A stretch of 64,000 nt of DNA, from assembly GCF_030867095.1 (NCBI RefSeq), contig NC_081833.1:75521395-75585394 (forward strand), given 5' to 3'. The translations under genes were made by a program, and so were the position numbers. Under the pieces are notes generated by a model that worked only from the letters and a program-made list of their open reading frames with translations, was not told the origin of the DNA and searched no databases. The DNA comes from Alligator mississippiensis. Lineage: Eukaryota > Chordata > Crocodylia > Alligatoridae. Of the stretch, positions 47,996 through 60,694 are shown one piece after another; position 1 is the first letter of the stretch, and the number at the start of each line of letters is the position of its first letter.

Positions 47996-48108
47996 GCTCC
48001 GTGGGGACCCCGCTGCCAGGGGTGGAGGTGCGCATTGCCACTGAGCCCTCGAGACGGGAAGGCCCGGCGTACGCTATCCACGCGCAAGGAGACGAGCACG
48101 GCACCCAG
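47996..48108 (+). CDS. ACSF3: ACSF3 coding exon 5 (gene exon 6), last exon in the window
   Basis: This exon encodes the end of G388 and residues 389-425 (113 nt, ending in phase 0). It begins [13 protein letters not shown], the conserved turn that follows the YGMTE region, and ends DEHGTQ, matching the human DERGTK boundary. The acceptor is ctccgccag and the donor is CAG|GTAGCG. The next expected residues (VTPG, then an EGELLVRG-like segment) are not found downstream within this window. The open frame therefore ends here because the sequence ends, not because the gene is broken. Confidence 0.92.
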
Positions 48109-48267
48109 GTAGCGTGCGGCTGGGTTGTCTGTCTCGTGACTTCCAAATGGGGGTGGGGGGGAAGGCATTTCTGCTTCCCCAGAGACTGGAAAAGAAGCTC
48201 ATTCCCTGTGACTCCGTGATAGTAATCAGGCTCTTCATTTTCCCGAGCATTATGCTATCTTTTAGCA

Positions 48268-48529
48268 CAGGGGTATCAAAGTCACAGCCCAGGGGTCAGA
48301 TCCGGCCCGCAGAACCCTGCAAACTCTGTCCTTGGGTCTCCGACTAGACCCATCCACTGCTTGTGGCGTGCCTTGGACCAGATCCCGTGCCACACGCAGT
48401 GTGCACTGGCCTTGGCCCCGCACGTGACACGCAGCACACGGGGCCGGTCCAGGGTGTGTGTTGAATGCAGCATCCACAGCCAGACCAGCCTCAGGCCCTG
48501 GATTCAGTCTGATGACTTTGATACCCCGA
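48268..48529. mobile_element. Nonautonomous hAT-type element with terminal inverted repeats
   Basis: The left end CAGGGGTATCAAAGTCA (48268) is matched in inverse by TGACTTTGATACCCC ending near 48527. The left subterminal part has the AGATCCGGCCCGCAG motif common in hAT elements that start CAGGGGTGTCAAA. The ~260-bp length with no transposase makes it nonautonomous. A clean 8-bp target duplication is not visible. Confidence 0.75.
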
Positions 48530-51500
48530 CTTTTGTACATTGCATGGCACTTTTAGGCCTCCACAGTTCTCCAAGGCACCCAGGAGAAGAGAGAGCGACC
48601 CCCAGGGAGGGCTTGGGTGGGTGGAAAAATAACCTATTGCAGCTGTTGATGCCACCGTGGGATACAGCCCGGCTTTGAAGGAGGTAAGTTCCCATCTAGC
48701 CAGAGATGGGCCCCGTGATAGGCAGCAGGTTCAAAGGAGACTCTCTCTGCAGGCTGGAGCTGAAGCCCAAGCAGCTGGGGGAGCCCAGGATGGACGCACT
48801 GCTGTGTGAGAGGCCTGGGGAGGCCAGGACTGGAACATGAGGTGGGACGTGGCAAGCTCTTGCTGCACCTCCATGCAATATGCCAGGTTCAAGCCCACAC
48901 TGTCACACTTGTTCGCATTGGCAGAAACCCACTGCATTCACTCACACCATAGGAAAGCAAGCAACATTGCATGCCGGGCGCTGAGTTGCGACGTGCAGTC
49001 TAACCCGTCTCGGCGGTCCCATAGCGCTATTCACCCAGAAGGAACTCAGTGCCCTTTACAGACAGGTCTAAACTACGAAAGTCCTTGCAAGGCAGCGGTG
49101 TCTGGGAGGAGCCGTGCTCCCGGGGCTGGGATGGGAAGGGAACAGAGCACGTGGTGTGCTGCTGGCTTGTGTTGGTTTTGCAAAACGCCGGTTTTATTTC
49201 AAAGCGGGGAGTCCGGGCCTCGTTAGCTGACTCTCATTCATTCCAGCCTGAGCTGGCAGAGAACTGAGGCTCACGTAACAGAGATATCTATTGCTCTTTC
49301 TTGTTGTACGTTGGCCGGGCCGACCCCCAGCGGGCAATAGCCGTGTCCCTGGCCAGCGTTCCCTCCCAGTTCCCCGCCGCTAGGTGCTTCCCATGCTCTG
49401 CCCTGCAAACTAAATTCAGCCCCTCGGGACGTGTCAGCTTTGCACAGCAGAGTCTCACCTTTGCTGGCTGCTCACCCTAGCACCGAGCTTGGCCCTGAGC
49501 CTCTGGCTGATGGCTGGCTCGAGGCCGACTTGCCATCAAAACCTCCCTTAGGCTTTGCTGTGCGTTCTGGTGAGTTTTGCAAGACGCCTGACTCGGAGCA
49601 TACGGGGAGGCCGCGCGCTTCGCCTCTGGGTATTGTCTTGATAATTCCCTGCGTGTGAGCCCAAACAGCTGGCGCCGTCTCACCCATGCTGCCCCTTTTC
49701 CCGGCCTCTAAACCGATTATTTCCACGGCTCAGCGGGAAGTTTCTGGGGGCCGAATCTAGGTCAGCTGAGGAAGGGAACCATCCCATCTGCTCAGGCCTG
49801 CCCGTCGCTGGAACAGGGATTTCCCAGCCCTCGCCCCCCCGTTGCTAGCAGGGCAGAGCAGAGCAGCGTGTGCACCCCGGCAGTCGGCCCCGTACCCAGG
49901 CAGAGCCGGAAAAGCGTCTGCCAGGAGAGAGATGCTTGCATGACCCGAAGGCTGCCAGCCAGAGCAGCCCGGCTTTGTATTCGGCGGCCGTGCCATCCGC
50001 CAGGTGCGAGTCACCTGACGCTCTCGGAGGTGCTCGCCGCGCACCTGTTCTGCTGGAGATGGCAGTGGCGTTGGCAGAGGGAGGCTTGAATTAACAATAG
50101 GATTTAACTGCTTCACGCCTGTGGCTGGGAGCTGTGACAGATGCCTGTCCCTGGCCTGGCCAGCCAAGATCCCCAGCTCTACGCATGCTTCGGGGTTTCA
50201 TAATCCATAGCAGTGTGTTTCAATGAAACAGGCTTCGCATAGAAAAGACCTGGCAGCCCTGACCTTTGTCTCAGCATGGCCTTGCAAGGGAAACGTGCTT
50301 GGCTTGGCTTATAGGCAGTGCCAGGGGGGTTCCCAACTGCTCCGCGTCTCTTCAGATGCAAACCTATGCTCCGGGACTCCTGGGTCCCCCACTGGTTTTA
50401 CCTGTGCAAGACTCATCCTCCATGCCTCTGTATGTGAAAGCTGGGGGGGAGTGAGAAGTTTTTGCTGAGAACTGAGCCTTCGTTAATGTTTGTCCAGGGC
50501 TTTGCAGATCCTCAGACCACAACCAGGCAGGAAAGGATGTCAGGTAAGGGCTAAAGATAAAGAGCTGCAGGCAGGCAAGAGTTAAACACCCAAATGCCCA
50601 ACGCAGAAGAAGAGGTTGGTTCCCATCTTCCTTGCTTTGCTTAAGCCTTGGCGTCTGGCTAGAGACACCACTCAGCTCCCACCGGCTCCAGGCACTTCCC
50701 AAGGGTTTGATGTTGAGAGCGGGGAAAAATGACCAAATAACGCAGTGCGGGGGAAGACCCCGCGGCCTCCAGCGCCGGGTGGTGACCACGTGCCGTTGGC
50801 TTTCAGGACACGGGCTGCGCCGCTCCCATGGAAAGCACAGCGCACGTCTGCAACAGCACCGTGGTAATTGCAGGGCTGCTGCGGCGGAGCGATCTGGCCT
50901 TGAGTTTGGGCATGCATTGAAGGGCAGGTAACCCGCGTAGGCATGGCACGGCATCACGCGGCGTTCAGCATGCCAGGAGTTGGTGAGGGAGGCATCAGCG
51001 GGGCGGGAAGCAACTCCCTATGGGACGTGGGACCACACTAATGAGCTCGGCTGGAAATGGCCTCATGAGGCTCCCCTGATCCTCCTGCTACTCGCGGCAG
51101 GTTGTCAGGGCGGGCAGCAAGGCATTGGCACGTCAGCCAGGAGCCGTGTGGCCTCGCTGCCTTGCCTGAGCAGAGGAAAGAGGCTGCGTTAGCCAAGCAA
51201 ATCATCCGCTGAGCTGTGCACCGCGCTACGAGGTCAATGCCTCGTCCTTGTCCATCCTCTGTCCCATCTGCACAAGGCGTTCCCTGGGCTGTTCGGTTCC
51301 AGCCGGCGTATTTCCCGGTAGCCTGGACCGGCTCCTAGTTTCTCCACGGCTTTGGGACTGAGGCTGTTCCCAGCACCTTGCACCTGCTATCCCCAAATGC
51401 TGCAGAAGAACCAGAGCTGCAAGATGGGTTTCATTTCTCTCCATATCCAGTTCCAAGCAATCATGGACGACCTCCTCGACCGGGCAGCTGGAGGGCTTGA

Positions 51501-52605
51501 GGAGGAACGTCCGTGCCTGGGGAAAGGCCAGGCACGTTCCCTTCCAGCCTGTGATGCCGGGGGCTGCTTCACTTCCACCCCCTCTAGGTAATTCATCCTC
51601 CTGTGGCCCTGCTGCCCAGCGCCGGTGCATCAGCCCTGGGGTCACGGGTATGTTCTGGCTCCTTCTGCCCTCCTGGTTTCCTCTGGCATCTTCGCGTCCT
51701 CTCCGTAGCAGCCACGTCGCCACGCTCAGCTCTTACAAAGCAGCTGCTGCCGCGCATCTGAGAAGTGGTTGCATTTCAGTGCCTGACCCCTGGGCATCCC
51801 CTGCATTCGTGTGCTAGGCGTGTGTGTGCATGTGGGCATGAGTGCTTGCAAAGTGCTTGGAGGTCCCATGCCATGTTTCTTGGAAGGTCTCGGTCGCTGT
51901 TTCCAGGATGAAAGCCCGTCCAGGGAAAACCCCAGTGGGTGAATGCAGGTCTGGTGATGCGACTTATCCCACTTGGGAAGCCAGTGCAGTACTCCACGTT
52001 CTCCCGGGGGGACAAGGCACGTGGCAGGGGATGGCACTCCCCGACTCGCCTCCGAGCTTTCTCTCTCAACTCAGCAGCTTCCACGCCGCTTCCCCCTGCT
52101 CTCGCGGCTCCGACCCACGTCGCCCTCGCTGGCATTCGGGCACGGAGGCATGTGCTGCATATAAAAACGGGTTATTTCCCCCTACCCTTCCCCTTCCCAG
52201 TGTTGATTATTTCAGTTTGCTTTGTTCAGTTTGATGCATATTTCATACACCGCAACTCCCCAGCTGGCATCGGCTGTAAACCCCGTGAGCTTAGCAGGCA
52301 TTGTCTCTCTGGGTTCTTATTTATTTACTGGCATGCACGTGTGTGTGCACGCGTGCGGCGGTGCAGAGGGTTTTTTTTCCCCTCCCTCTTCCCCCAAATT
52401 AATCGCTTACATGGCAGCCCAGCCCCCGTCGCTGACAACGGGGGTCTGTCCATAAATAAATGTCTTCACAGCTGTATGTAAGACGCCACGCTAGCCAGGG
52501 CTTTTACAGTGCCGAGGCCGCGAGGAGAGCCACGTGGGCCGTAGGGGTGCGAGGGGCTGGTGGCAGGAGGAGGCAGCGGCTGCCTGGGGCTTTGTCCTCT
52601 GCACC

Positions 52606-52626
52606 AGTATATATATATATATATTT
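52606..52626. repeat. (TA)n microsatellite
   Basis: A pure TATATA run of about 9-10 repeats is followed by T-rich sequence. Confidence 0.9.
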
Positions 52627-54414
52627 TTAGGGTTGTAATTATCTCGTTGTTTATCCGTATGCAAGCTGTCACCCTGGACTGGAAGCAGCGCTGCCGCGGC
52701 TCTCCCTCCCCACTGCCACCCGTGTCTCCGCGCCCCTCCTTCCTCTCCCCGGCCCCCCTGCATGTCTCTGCCATCTGCTAGTAGCGTGCTGCCTGCACCT
52801 ACGCGCAGGCCTGGCAGAGGGGCCGCGGGGTTGCAGACACACGGGGAGGACACGGCCGTGGTGGGGTGCATGGTCTGCATTGCGTAGCTTTGCAATGGGA
52901 TCGGGGCACGCTACCTGTCCATAGCAATCTCAGACCCTTGCAGAGCGAGGGGAGAACCCCCTGGGGCATCTCAGAGGCTTGAGGGCACATCTGGGAACGG
53001 CCCCGTCTTGCAAGGAGGGTTGACAAGAGGTGTGGCCCTCAGACGTGACCCCCGTTGCCTGTGCACAGAGTGCGGTGAATCCTTGAGAGCCAGCAAACCT
53101 CAGCCATGCTCCCAGTCATCACCTTTTCGACACCACGCGTGTCCTCTCCCGCATGCATGAGCCGTTCCTCCCCACGCTTGCCGCTTCCTTCCTGCGGCTT
53201 GGCTGACACAGCTCGCCCCGGTCTTTTCCAGCCGATGCTAAAAACGAGCGTACCATAAGACACAGGGCAGTTGCTGTCCCCCATGGGGAAAATATACTGT
53301 CAGGCCACGCATTTTACGATCCTAAATCCTGGCTGTGCTGTAACACTTTCTGGCTGTACTGGGACGCATTTAGACATATGCACGGCACTTCCTTTTTTTA
53401 TTAAGCATTCAGCTTGCCGGGAAGCTGGAGAACGTATTTCTCCTTCTCGAGGGAGGTCTGTGTTCTGGAGAGGCATCTTCTAGGAAGGAGGGGGTGTTTC
53501 GCCGGCAGGCATCAGCCTTTCCCTTGGATGGTTTGGGGTGGCAGGGGGGTAGCAGCCTCTTCCTGCATCGATGGAAGTCTCCTGCTGTGGGTTGACAGCA
53601 GAAGCCTGTTTCCTGTGTGGGGGTGATGCCGTGTGTGGGTGGAAAGAGGGGAAGCCTCCTTCCGTGGGAGGTAATTATAGGGATGAAGGCAGCTTTGCAG
53701 GGCTCGTTGTGGCCCCACGTGGTCTCCAGGAGAGGAAACCCAGCATCCGCTGCCCAGCTGCGATGCAGAACCTCTCCGTAGCCCCGCTATGAGGATAAGA
53801 TAGCCGGGGAAAGCTGCAGGTGCGTCTCATCTGCAAGGACGGTGCTCTTCAACTTGGGTTTGTTGCTGCGTTATTCCCCCCAGCTGGACCTTTCCGTGAT
53901 CTTATGGATCACGAGAGCCCCTAGCATCCCTGCTTGGCCTTTATTCGTTTGCTGAAAGACGCTCGCTGTCCGGCTTGCTCTGCTTGTCTATGTCGTATCA
54001 CGCAAGACGGCCCCGGCTCTTGGCATGCAGAAGGGCAGACTGAGGGTGAGCCATGGAAGGGTCTCCTCCCCCTTCAGCTGGTTGACGGGGGAGCAGGGCA
54101 GCCAAGAGGGGTCAGGACTTGGCATTGAGCTTCTGCAGAGAAATGTTCCAGTTGCATGCACCCCCATACCTGCACCCCTGTTCAGGCAGGGCCCATCTGC
54201 CAGACAGGTCCTTCTTTCCCGTGCCCACACAATCCAGATCCGTCTTCTCTCAATCCTGGAGCCCTTTGTCGGGATTGCCCTGCTGTGCTGGAGGTGGGAA
54301 GAAGTCCCCTGAGCGTGCCCTGTGAGCACTGTCCCTAGCTGGCCTGGGCATCCCTGTCCCATCGCAGCCGGGAGCAAGCGGTGTCACTTGTCTCTGCGTA
54401 TTGTCCTTTGTAAT

Positions 54415-54745
54415 GGGGGGGTGCAGCCTCTACCTGGGATCTCTTGAATGCAGATTAACCTTTATATGAGCAGGACGTTAGCTGCCACGGTCCCCTTACT
54501 TTCCCTGTGGCAGGTTTGGGTGTGATGGGACTTACCCAGGACTTCATTGCTGCGACACCGCATTCAGGTGTGATGTCTGGTGTTGTGTCAGGGTTGCAGC
54601 AGTTTTACAAAGAGTTTGGGCGATGGGTTTGTCTGGGCTGGTTTGCACGGGGCAGATCCTGCCTCAGGCAGGGGCTGGACTAGAGGTGACATCTGGAGCC
54701 ACCTTCCAGCCCCACTTCTCTCCGATTCAAGCACGCCTGGCCGTT
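54415..54745 (+). mobile_element. CR1-type LINE 3' region, plus orientation
   Basis: This is the longer relative of 24120-24365, with GGATCTCTTGAATGCAGATT, CCCTGTGGCAGGTTTGGG, GGTGTTGTGTCAGGG and GTCTGGGCTGGTTTGCAC. The tail has GGGGCTGGACTAGAGGTGAC and CTTCCAGCCCCACTTCT. Confidence 0.7.
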
Positions 54746-54949
54746 CCCTGGATCTGCTCTGACAACAAGTCCCTCTGGGGTGAGACTTTCAACACAAGTA
54801 AATGAGAGAGGGGAGCTCAGGCATTAATCTCTAGCAGCGCCCCGCACAGAGATCCTCATTAATTATAACAAAATTTGCATTGTGGCAGTGCCAAGGGGCC
54901 CAAGGTCCAGGGCACGGCACTGCAGAAACCCACTCTATGCCCCAGAGCA

Positions 54950-55020
54950 CAGGGGCATCTCACTGATTTGGGCCTGCGGGCCAGATCCGGATCACAGGGC
55001 TTTTCATGAGCTAGAAGACC
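54950..55020. mobile_element. hAT-type terminus, related to the element at 48268
   Basis: CAGGGGCATCTCACTGATTT followed by GGGCCTGCGGGCCAGATCCGG repeats the terminal and subterminal pattern of the copy at 48268. The right end was not located and may be lost or interrupted by the CR1 tail at 55240. Confidence 0.5.
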
Positions 55021-55239
55021 CACCTCCAGCAGTGGAGCCCCTGCTTGTCGGCTGCTACCGCTTGTACCCCCTCTTTCCCCTGCCACAGATTTTAGTCAAC
55101 AGCAACCACCAAATACCCCAGTTCATTGGCAGACAAGGTGGTGGGCAGTGGATAGCCCTCGTCTCCTGCAGACGGCAGAGAGACCGGTGCCAGCAGGCAA
55201 GGGAGCACAGGGAAAGTGTGCAGCGTTGGTCCGCACGGT

Positions 55240-55375
55240 GAGTGCTCATCCTAGCACTCTGGCAGCTGGGCTCTCCTTCCCCGGCTTGCACAGGGCTGAT
55301 CCTGCTCCGGCAGGGAGTCAGGTTAGCTGACCTCGGGAGGTCCCTTCCAGCCTGACTTCTGCCATTCTCCCAGCC
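55240..55375 (+). mobile_element. CR1-type LINE 3' tail, plus orientation
   Basis: GGCTTGCACAGGGCTGATCC, GGCAGGGAGTCAGGTTAGC, TGACCTCGGGAGGTCCC and TTCCAGCCTGACTTCTG follow the CR1 3' tail pattern seen at 54660-54730. Confidence 0.65.
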
Positions 55376-55772
55376 TCAGCGTGTGAGCGAGGCCGGTCGA
55401 AAGCAAACAGGGTGGGACCTTAATTGAATCTCCTGCCTGCCCCACCACACAAAAGCAAAGCTGGCAGTGCGAGCGCACTCCAGGAATATCTCCCTAATGA
55501 ACAGAGCGCGGGCAGTAGGAAGACGTGCTGACATCTCGCCTGGGTTATTACCTCCCGAAGCCTCCAAACAAGGCAGACGAGAGCTGTGGAGTGCGGAGCG
55601 GCTGGCATTTCGGGGAGGACGTTACTCTTCTTGTTTACGGTGCTAATAGACATCAAGAAGTTCTGTGCCTGGGAAATAATTGCAACGAAAGAGTGACCTT
55701 TCTCACACTGGGGTGGTTTTCTGTGGTTCTGGACTTAATCAGTCTGATGACTTTTAAAGATCTGTAGCACCT

Positions 55773-56168
55773 AAAATCTCTCTCTTTCTCTCTCGTGTAT
55801 ATGCATGCACACACACACGCATCTATATATGTGTGTGTGTGTGTGTGTGTATAGCGCACACATGTGTATTATATGTGTGTAACAGATATACAATATATAC
55901 ATGCGCACGTGTGTACATATATGTATACACACATATAGATGTATTTATATACACGTGTGTAACAAAATACACATTACACACATATTATGCACATATATAC
56001 ATCTATATGTGTATATACATGTGTACACATACAAATGTGTGTTCAACATAAAATATACACACATATAACACACATGTATGTACATATATGCACACATATA
56101 GACATATATTTATATGTGTGTGTATTATATATACATGTGTGTGTAACATATAAAACACACATACACAC
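55773..56168. repeat. TG/CA/TA alternating low-complexity tract (~0.4 kb)
   Basis: After a CT-rich lead-in, about 370 bp is composed almost only of TG, CA and TA dinucleotides with CATGTG and ATATAC words. A pure TGTGTGTGTG core lies at about 55831-55850. Alternating purine-pyrimidine sequence of this length is prone to Z-DNA formation and length change. The Cys/Val/Tyr/Ile-rich open frames here are artefacts. Confidence 0.95.
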
Positions 56169-57553
56169 CTATCTCTCTTTGCTTCTCAGATGTGTAACAG
56201 CTTTTGTTCCAAGTGCGGGTTGGTTCTGGGAAATAACATCCAAAACCCCATCTTGCTGCTTCCCCTTTCGCTTTTAAATTTATAACCTTCCAGCGTGAGA
56301 AGGAAACTGATTGCATTATTCCCAGCCCTTTTATGAAAAGTTAACATTGCAAAAACAGATGTGAGATGTGGCCTTGTAGAGTACGGTCTGGGCCCTGGGG
56401 TTTTTGTTTCCCCCACCCCCCTTGCTCTGTGTTATGTCCCCAAGGATCAGAAATCTGCCTTCTTTCAACATGAGGAAAATTGTAGCGTGTCAAAATGGTG
56501 AAACAGCCTGCTGCGGGACATGGAGCTCCTAGGGACGATGATGTTCGCACAAAACAGAGCTTAGCGGGAGCAGTTTGGCCTGGGAGGCAGGGCACGTGCT
56601 TGCGAGCCTTGTACCACTAAGGACATTGGCTCAGGTCAGGCCCAGGTATAGAGATTACAGGTACTGTCTGCTGGTGACTGGGGCTTGCTATGAAATGGGG
56701 TGATGCTCTCAAACTGCTTCCTAGAGGCCAGGCGTGCATGTCTCAAAATCACCGCTGCCATCAGGCCCCAAGAGACGAGGCCAGGGATCCAGTGAGCTTG
56801 GTGTCTGTGTCCCCTTCCAGGAGAGGTGCCTTTCCTGGGGTTCAGAGCTCACAGGCCTGTCCTGCCCTTTTTGTGGGCACAAAACTCCTTTGCAGAAATC
56901 CAGGTGATAAATGTGGGGGATAAAATAAAGCTTGAGTTGCGGAGGGGTTTTGGAGATGCTGGCTGCCTGCTTAAGAGAGAGGTCCTTACAGCGGACCAGT
57001 TCTGCAGCAAAGCTGGGATGAGGCTGTTAGATGGTGACGGTGTTATGTGCTATACCAGTGCTGCTCTGCCCATCAGCTCCTGGTCGGGGGATCTGGAACG
57101 ACGGAGGTGCATTGCCTTTTAGAGAGGATGGAGGATTGTGTCCAGTGATGCTGCAAGCTGTGGACAGGAGGGCAGGCATGAAGCATAAACCCTGCCCGCC
57201 GCTGAGCTCTGTGGTCTGCGGGGCGAGGGGAAAGGAGGCGACAGGGAGAAGTCATTTCAATAAAGCACGGCGTCGTAAAGCTGTGCCCCGTGGACACACA
57301 CCGCTCTGGCATCGAGCCGTGTGTGCAGCAGCGGCCACTAAAAGAGGAGCAGCCGCTGGCTACTGTGCCTGCGCTCGCGAGGGCTGTGATGGCTCCTCGG
57401 GGTGAGATCGCAGCCCAAATACAGTCCTCTCCTGCAGCGGCATATGGCTAATGTCTCGTCTTTGTGATACCGCGCGTCGAGGCTGCTGCGTGGCCGGTTC
57501 TAAAGAGCCATGCGGTGTGCGTGGCACCAGGGTGGGCTCTTTGGCTCCCTCCA

Positions 57554-57616
57554 GATTTTTGTTTTTTTGTTTTTTTACTGTTTAAAGTATTTTTCTACCT
57601 TTTCACATTAAAAAAA
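57554..57616. repeat. T-rich and A-rich simple sequence
   Basis: Runs of T7 separated by G, followed by a short A8 run. This could be the remains of a retroposed poly-A tail, but no source gene is recognisable alongside it. Confidence 0.6.
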
Positions 57617-58636
57617 AGCCCTGATTTGTGAGAGGACTAATGCAATTGCTCGTTTCCTTGTATAAGTGTCTCTCCCTGTTAGGCGCTGCAAAGGCAGGGG
57701 GTTGTCAGGATTTTGATCCCAGTAGTCATTTATTTACAAATACAATGTGATGACCCCCCACCCCTCCCCAGCATTTTACTTCTGCGCAGCAGCATCTGAA
57801 CAGCAAACCCTCTTCTGCAGTCACAGAAGGGTTTTCCTGCTTTAAATGGGATGGGTTTCATGTTGGAAGAAATGTCCCCCTGCAATGTCTGAGCTGGTAT
57901 CTGAAGGGCTCCAGTCCGCACAAACAGGTATTCGATTCGTGCCATTCGAGTTCGGTCGTCGTTCAGTAGCACCCTGATGCTCCTTACAGTGTGGTTGGAG
58001 AGGAAATTGTCTGTAATTGCCCCTTATCAAGGGAGAACCTGGGGTATTTTTTGTGACAGAGGACAGATGAGCATTGTTTCAGTGCATTGCACTGGCCAGA
58101 GCGCAGCTCCGGTGTCTCCGGGTGGGGAAAGCTCTCCCTTGCAGGGCATGCATCCATGCTCTGTTGTTCACAAGGTGCGTCAGCTTGAACAACGGCGCTT
58201 ATCCGTAAGTGAAACACGCTCGCGTTAGGCGTGAGCACGGAAACCTTCCTTAGCGCATGAGAAGCCAGGATCTGGGATTAGGGATCACAGGATGGCTTGC
58301 ACAGGACTTTGTTGCTGCAATGTGCTTGCCAGCTCTGCCCCACCGGAGCTGTTCTCGCAAACTTGTGCTGTGCTGGGCATGAATACGGTGGCCTGGCACA
58401 GCCGAGGCAGAGTCTGGACTGGAGACCAGGGTGACTGGCACTGGTACGGGAAGCTTGCGGTACCCAAGGATATGGGGGGGTCCCATGGGTGTGAAGGGAG
58501 GCAGCTGTGGAAGAAGCACGAGGTGCAGTGAGGGAGACGAGGGGAGCAGAATTGCTGTCACCACGCTGAGCCCCAAAAACATTTTATATGCAAGCTGTGA
58601 AGCACCTTATCTTTGCAAGTGGATAGTGGGGAGAGG

Positions 58637-58735
58637 TGGTTAGCTGTGTCAGACTGAAGCCAAGCAGAAGGCAGGGTGGAGACGCGCCTTACAGCCTATG
58701 TAAGCTTTCGCGAGCAAGCAAATCACTGTTTTCCT
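58637..58735. repeat. Dispersed reptilian repeat fragment, family unassigned
   Basis: GTTAGCTGTGTCAGACTGAAG, then GGCAGGGTGGAGACGCGCC, then TATGTAAGCTTTCGCGAGC are the landmarks of a widespread sauropsid repeat (GTGTTAGTCTG, CACCTTATAGAC, AAGCTTTCGTGAGC type). I recognise the pattern but not the formal name. Confidence 0.45.
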
Positions 58736-58969
58736 TGCATCCCCCCCGGGGAGAGTTCCCTCTTCTCCTTCCAGCACCACTGAGGCCTCCCATTTTAACC
58801 CAGTACAACTGCTGTCCTCCTTACATGTAGACGGGAGTTTCAGAAGGCATCCAGTCGTGGACTTGCAGAAGGCGTCTGGGAGAAAGCCGTGCTTTCAAGA
58901 GCCTCATAAGATCTCCTGCATCTTCTCTTCCAAGAGAGGATTGTCGTTTGACCCCAGTGCTCTTTCCTG

Positions 58970-59035
58970 CCCATGGCAGGGGGTCGGACTTGATGATCTG
59001 TCAAGGTCCCTTCCGACCCTACAAACTATGAAACT
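58970..59035 (+). mobile_element. CR1-type 3' tail, plus orientation
   Basis: GGGGGTCGGACTTGATGATC, TGTCAAGGTCCCTTCCGACC, and CTACAAACTATGAAAC match the typical reptile CR1 terminus (GGACTTGATGACCT, GGTCCCTTCCAGCCCTA, TATGATTC). Confidence 0.75.
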
Positions 59036-59379
59036 AGGATCTTCTGGCCTGCAGCTGACCGTCCTACACCTTCGGATAAAGGGCCTGGACTTGGGGAAGG
59101 GAGAGTGGGTGATGCCCCCTGACCCCCGTGGAAGCAAAGTTCAGCTTTTGCTCCTGGCTGGAGCATCCTTCTTGTCTGGGGCATGCAGGGAGCAAGGCAC
59201 GGTGCCTCCCATGGAAGGGCCTGAATCCATTAAGGCCCACGACTGACTTCGCGGCTCACGAAGGAGAGAGGCAGCAGGTCTCTGCGACCGCGGGAAAACC
59301 AGCGGTGGCTTTGAAGCAGCCCGAGGGCTACCTGCCTAACAGGGGTTCCCGGCTATTTACAAGTCGCTGCTGCTTCCTG

Positions 59380-59700
59380 CTAATAAAGAGGTACAAAGGA
59401 AGCGTTGCAAATATGCGTTTTATAATCACCCGGATTTATCCCTTCAGAGGATTTATTACAGCCTTTTATTTTCATGCGTGGAAAATGGAATCTTATCTCG
59501 TGCGCCGGCTGGGCCGGCTCAACTCGCCGAATCCATGTTCCAGCAGAAAGCTATCAAACACCCACCTTCCCCGGGCATGCGGTGTCTGCTCATTACCGCG
59601 GCTTGAATGCATTAAAGCAGGGGAAACGTGCATTAAAAACGCGGCACTTGGAGAATAGGATATCGGTGCAATTAGCAATCTGATGCTTTCAACAGCTGCT
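59380..59700. promoter_or_regulatory. AT-rich candidate conserved element in intron 6
   Basis: This contains GTTGCAAATATGCGTTTTAT, CAGAGGATTTATTACAGCC, GCATTAAAAACGCGGC and GTGCAATTAGCAATCTGATG. A block of this kind without repeats in a long intron suggests regulatory conservation, unverified. Confidence 0.3.
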
Positions 59701-60694
59701 TGTAACTTAGATCTGGTGTATCAACAAAGGATCCCTTGGAGATTTGACAGAGGGAGGAGCGGGAGAGCTGCACAGCGCTGCAGCGCAAGCCTCGTGCTGG
59801 AAACATGTAGTGCTGTGCTAGCCTGGTGTGCGCCTACATTTGGGAGAGCATCAGAGGCTGTAGCAGAGATGTGCCTCGAACCCTGAATTTTAATTTATGC
59901 TGCCTTCAAGCACCGCGAGCTGCTGGCGCTGAAGTGGTTTGCATGCGCTTTGGACGCCAGGGAGCAGTGCCAGTGACATCCGGAGTTCAGCAAGCAAAAT
60001 CCTATTAAGATAACGTCACGGCCTTTCTGTTTTACTGTTTGCAAGCCAGCCATAACATCATTACATTACACGACGGGGAGGTGCCTGCTGCCAGGGAGCT
60101 CTGCTCTAGATAAGATGTGGGTTGAGCGGGTGCCAGAATTGGAGTTGATATGACAAGAAATTTGGAGCCCGTTCAAAGCTCGATTCACACAAGGCACAGG
60201 CGAGGGCAGGTGAATCCTGCTCACCTGGCCTTGGAGGGCACGGCGAGAGGTCTGCGCAGGCCTTTTAGGACTGTCAGTAAAAGAAGCGTGGCACGTTCCT
60301 GCCTCCTGCGATGCAGTGCAGGTTGGGTGGTTTCTTCCCTTCTTTCCCAAAACGAAACGTGCGTCATATTTGGGGGGTGCGGTATGCAAGGACATACTTC
60401 AAATTGCCTCTCTAGATTTTAATTCAAGTGCTTGGATCTAATGGAAATTCGGGATCGTTTTACGGCAGCCTAAGTGTTGCTGGAGTTTTAGAGTCAAAGA
60501 AAAGCTCTGTTGGCAGGATAGGAGCTGCGTTGTTTAATGGTTGGAGCCTAGGAGAGGGAGTGGAAGATGTCCTCCTCGGGGCAACGTCACTGAGTCGCTT
60601 ACGGGAGGAAAACAGAGTGGTAAAAAGAGACTTCATCGTCCACCTGCCCATGACACCTGCCATATCCCCGGCCAAGCCCCACCAGCTGGACGCC

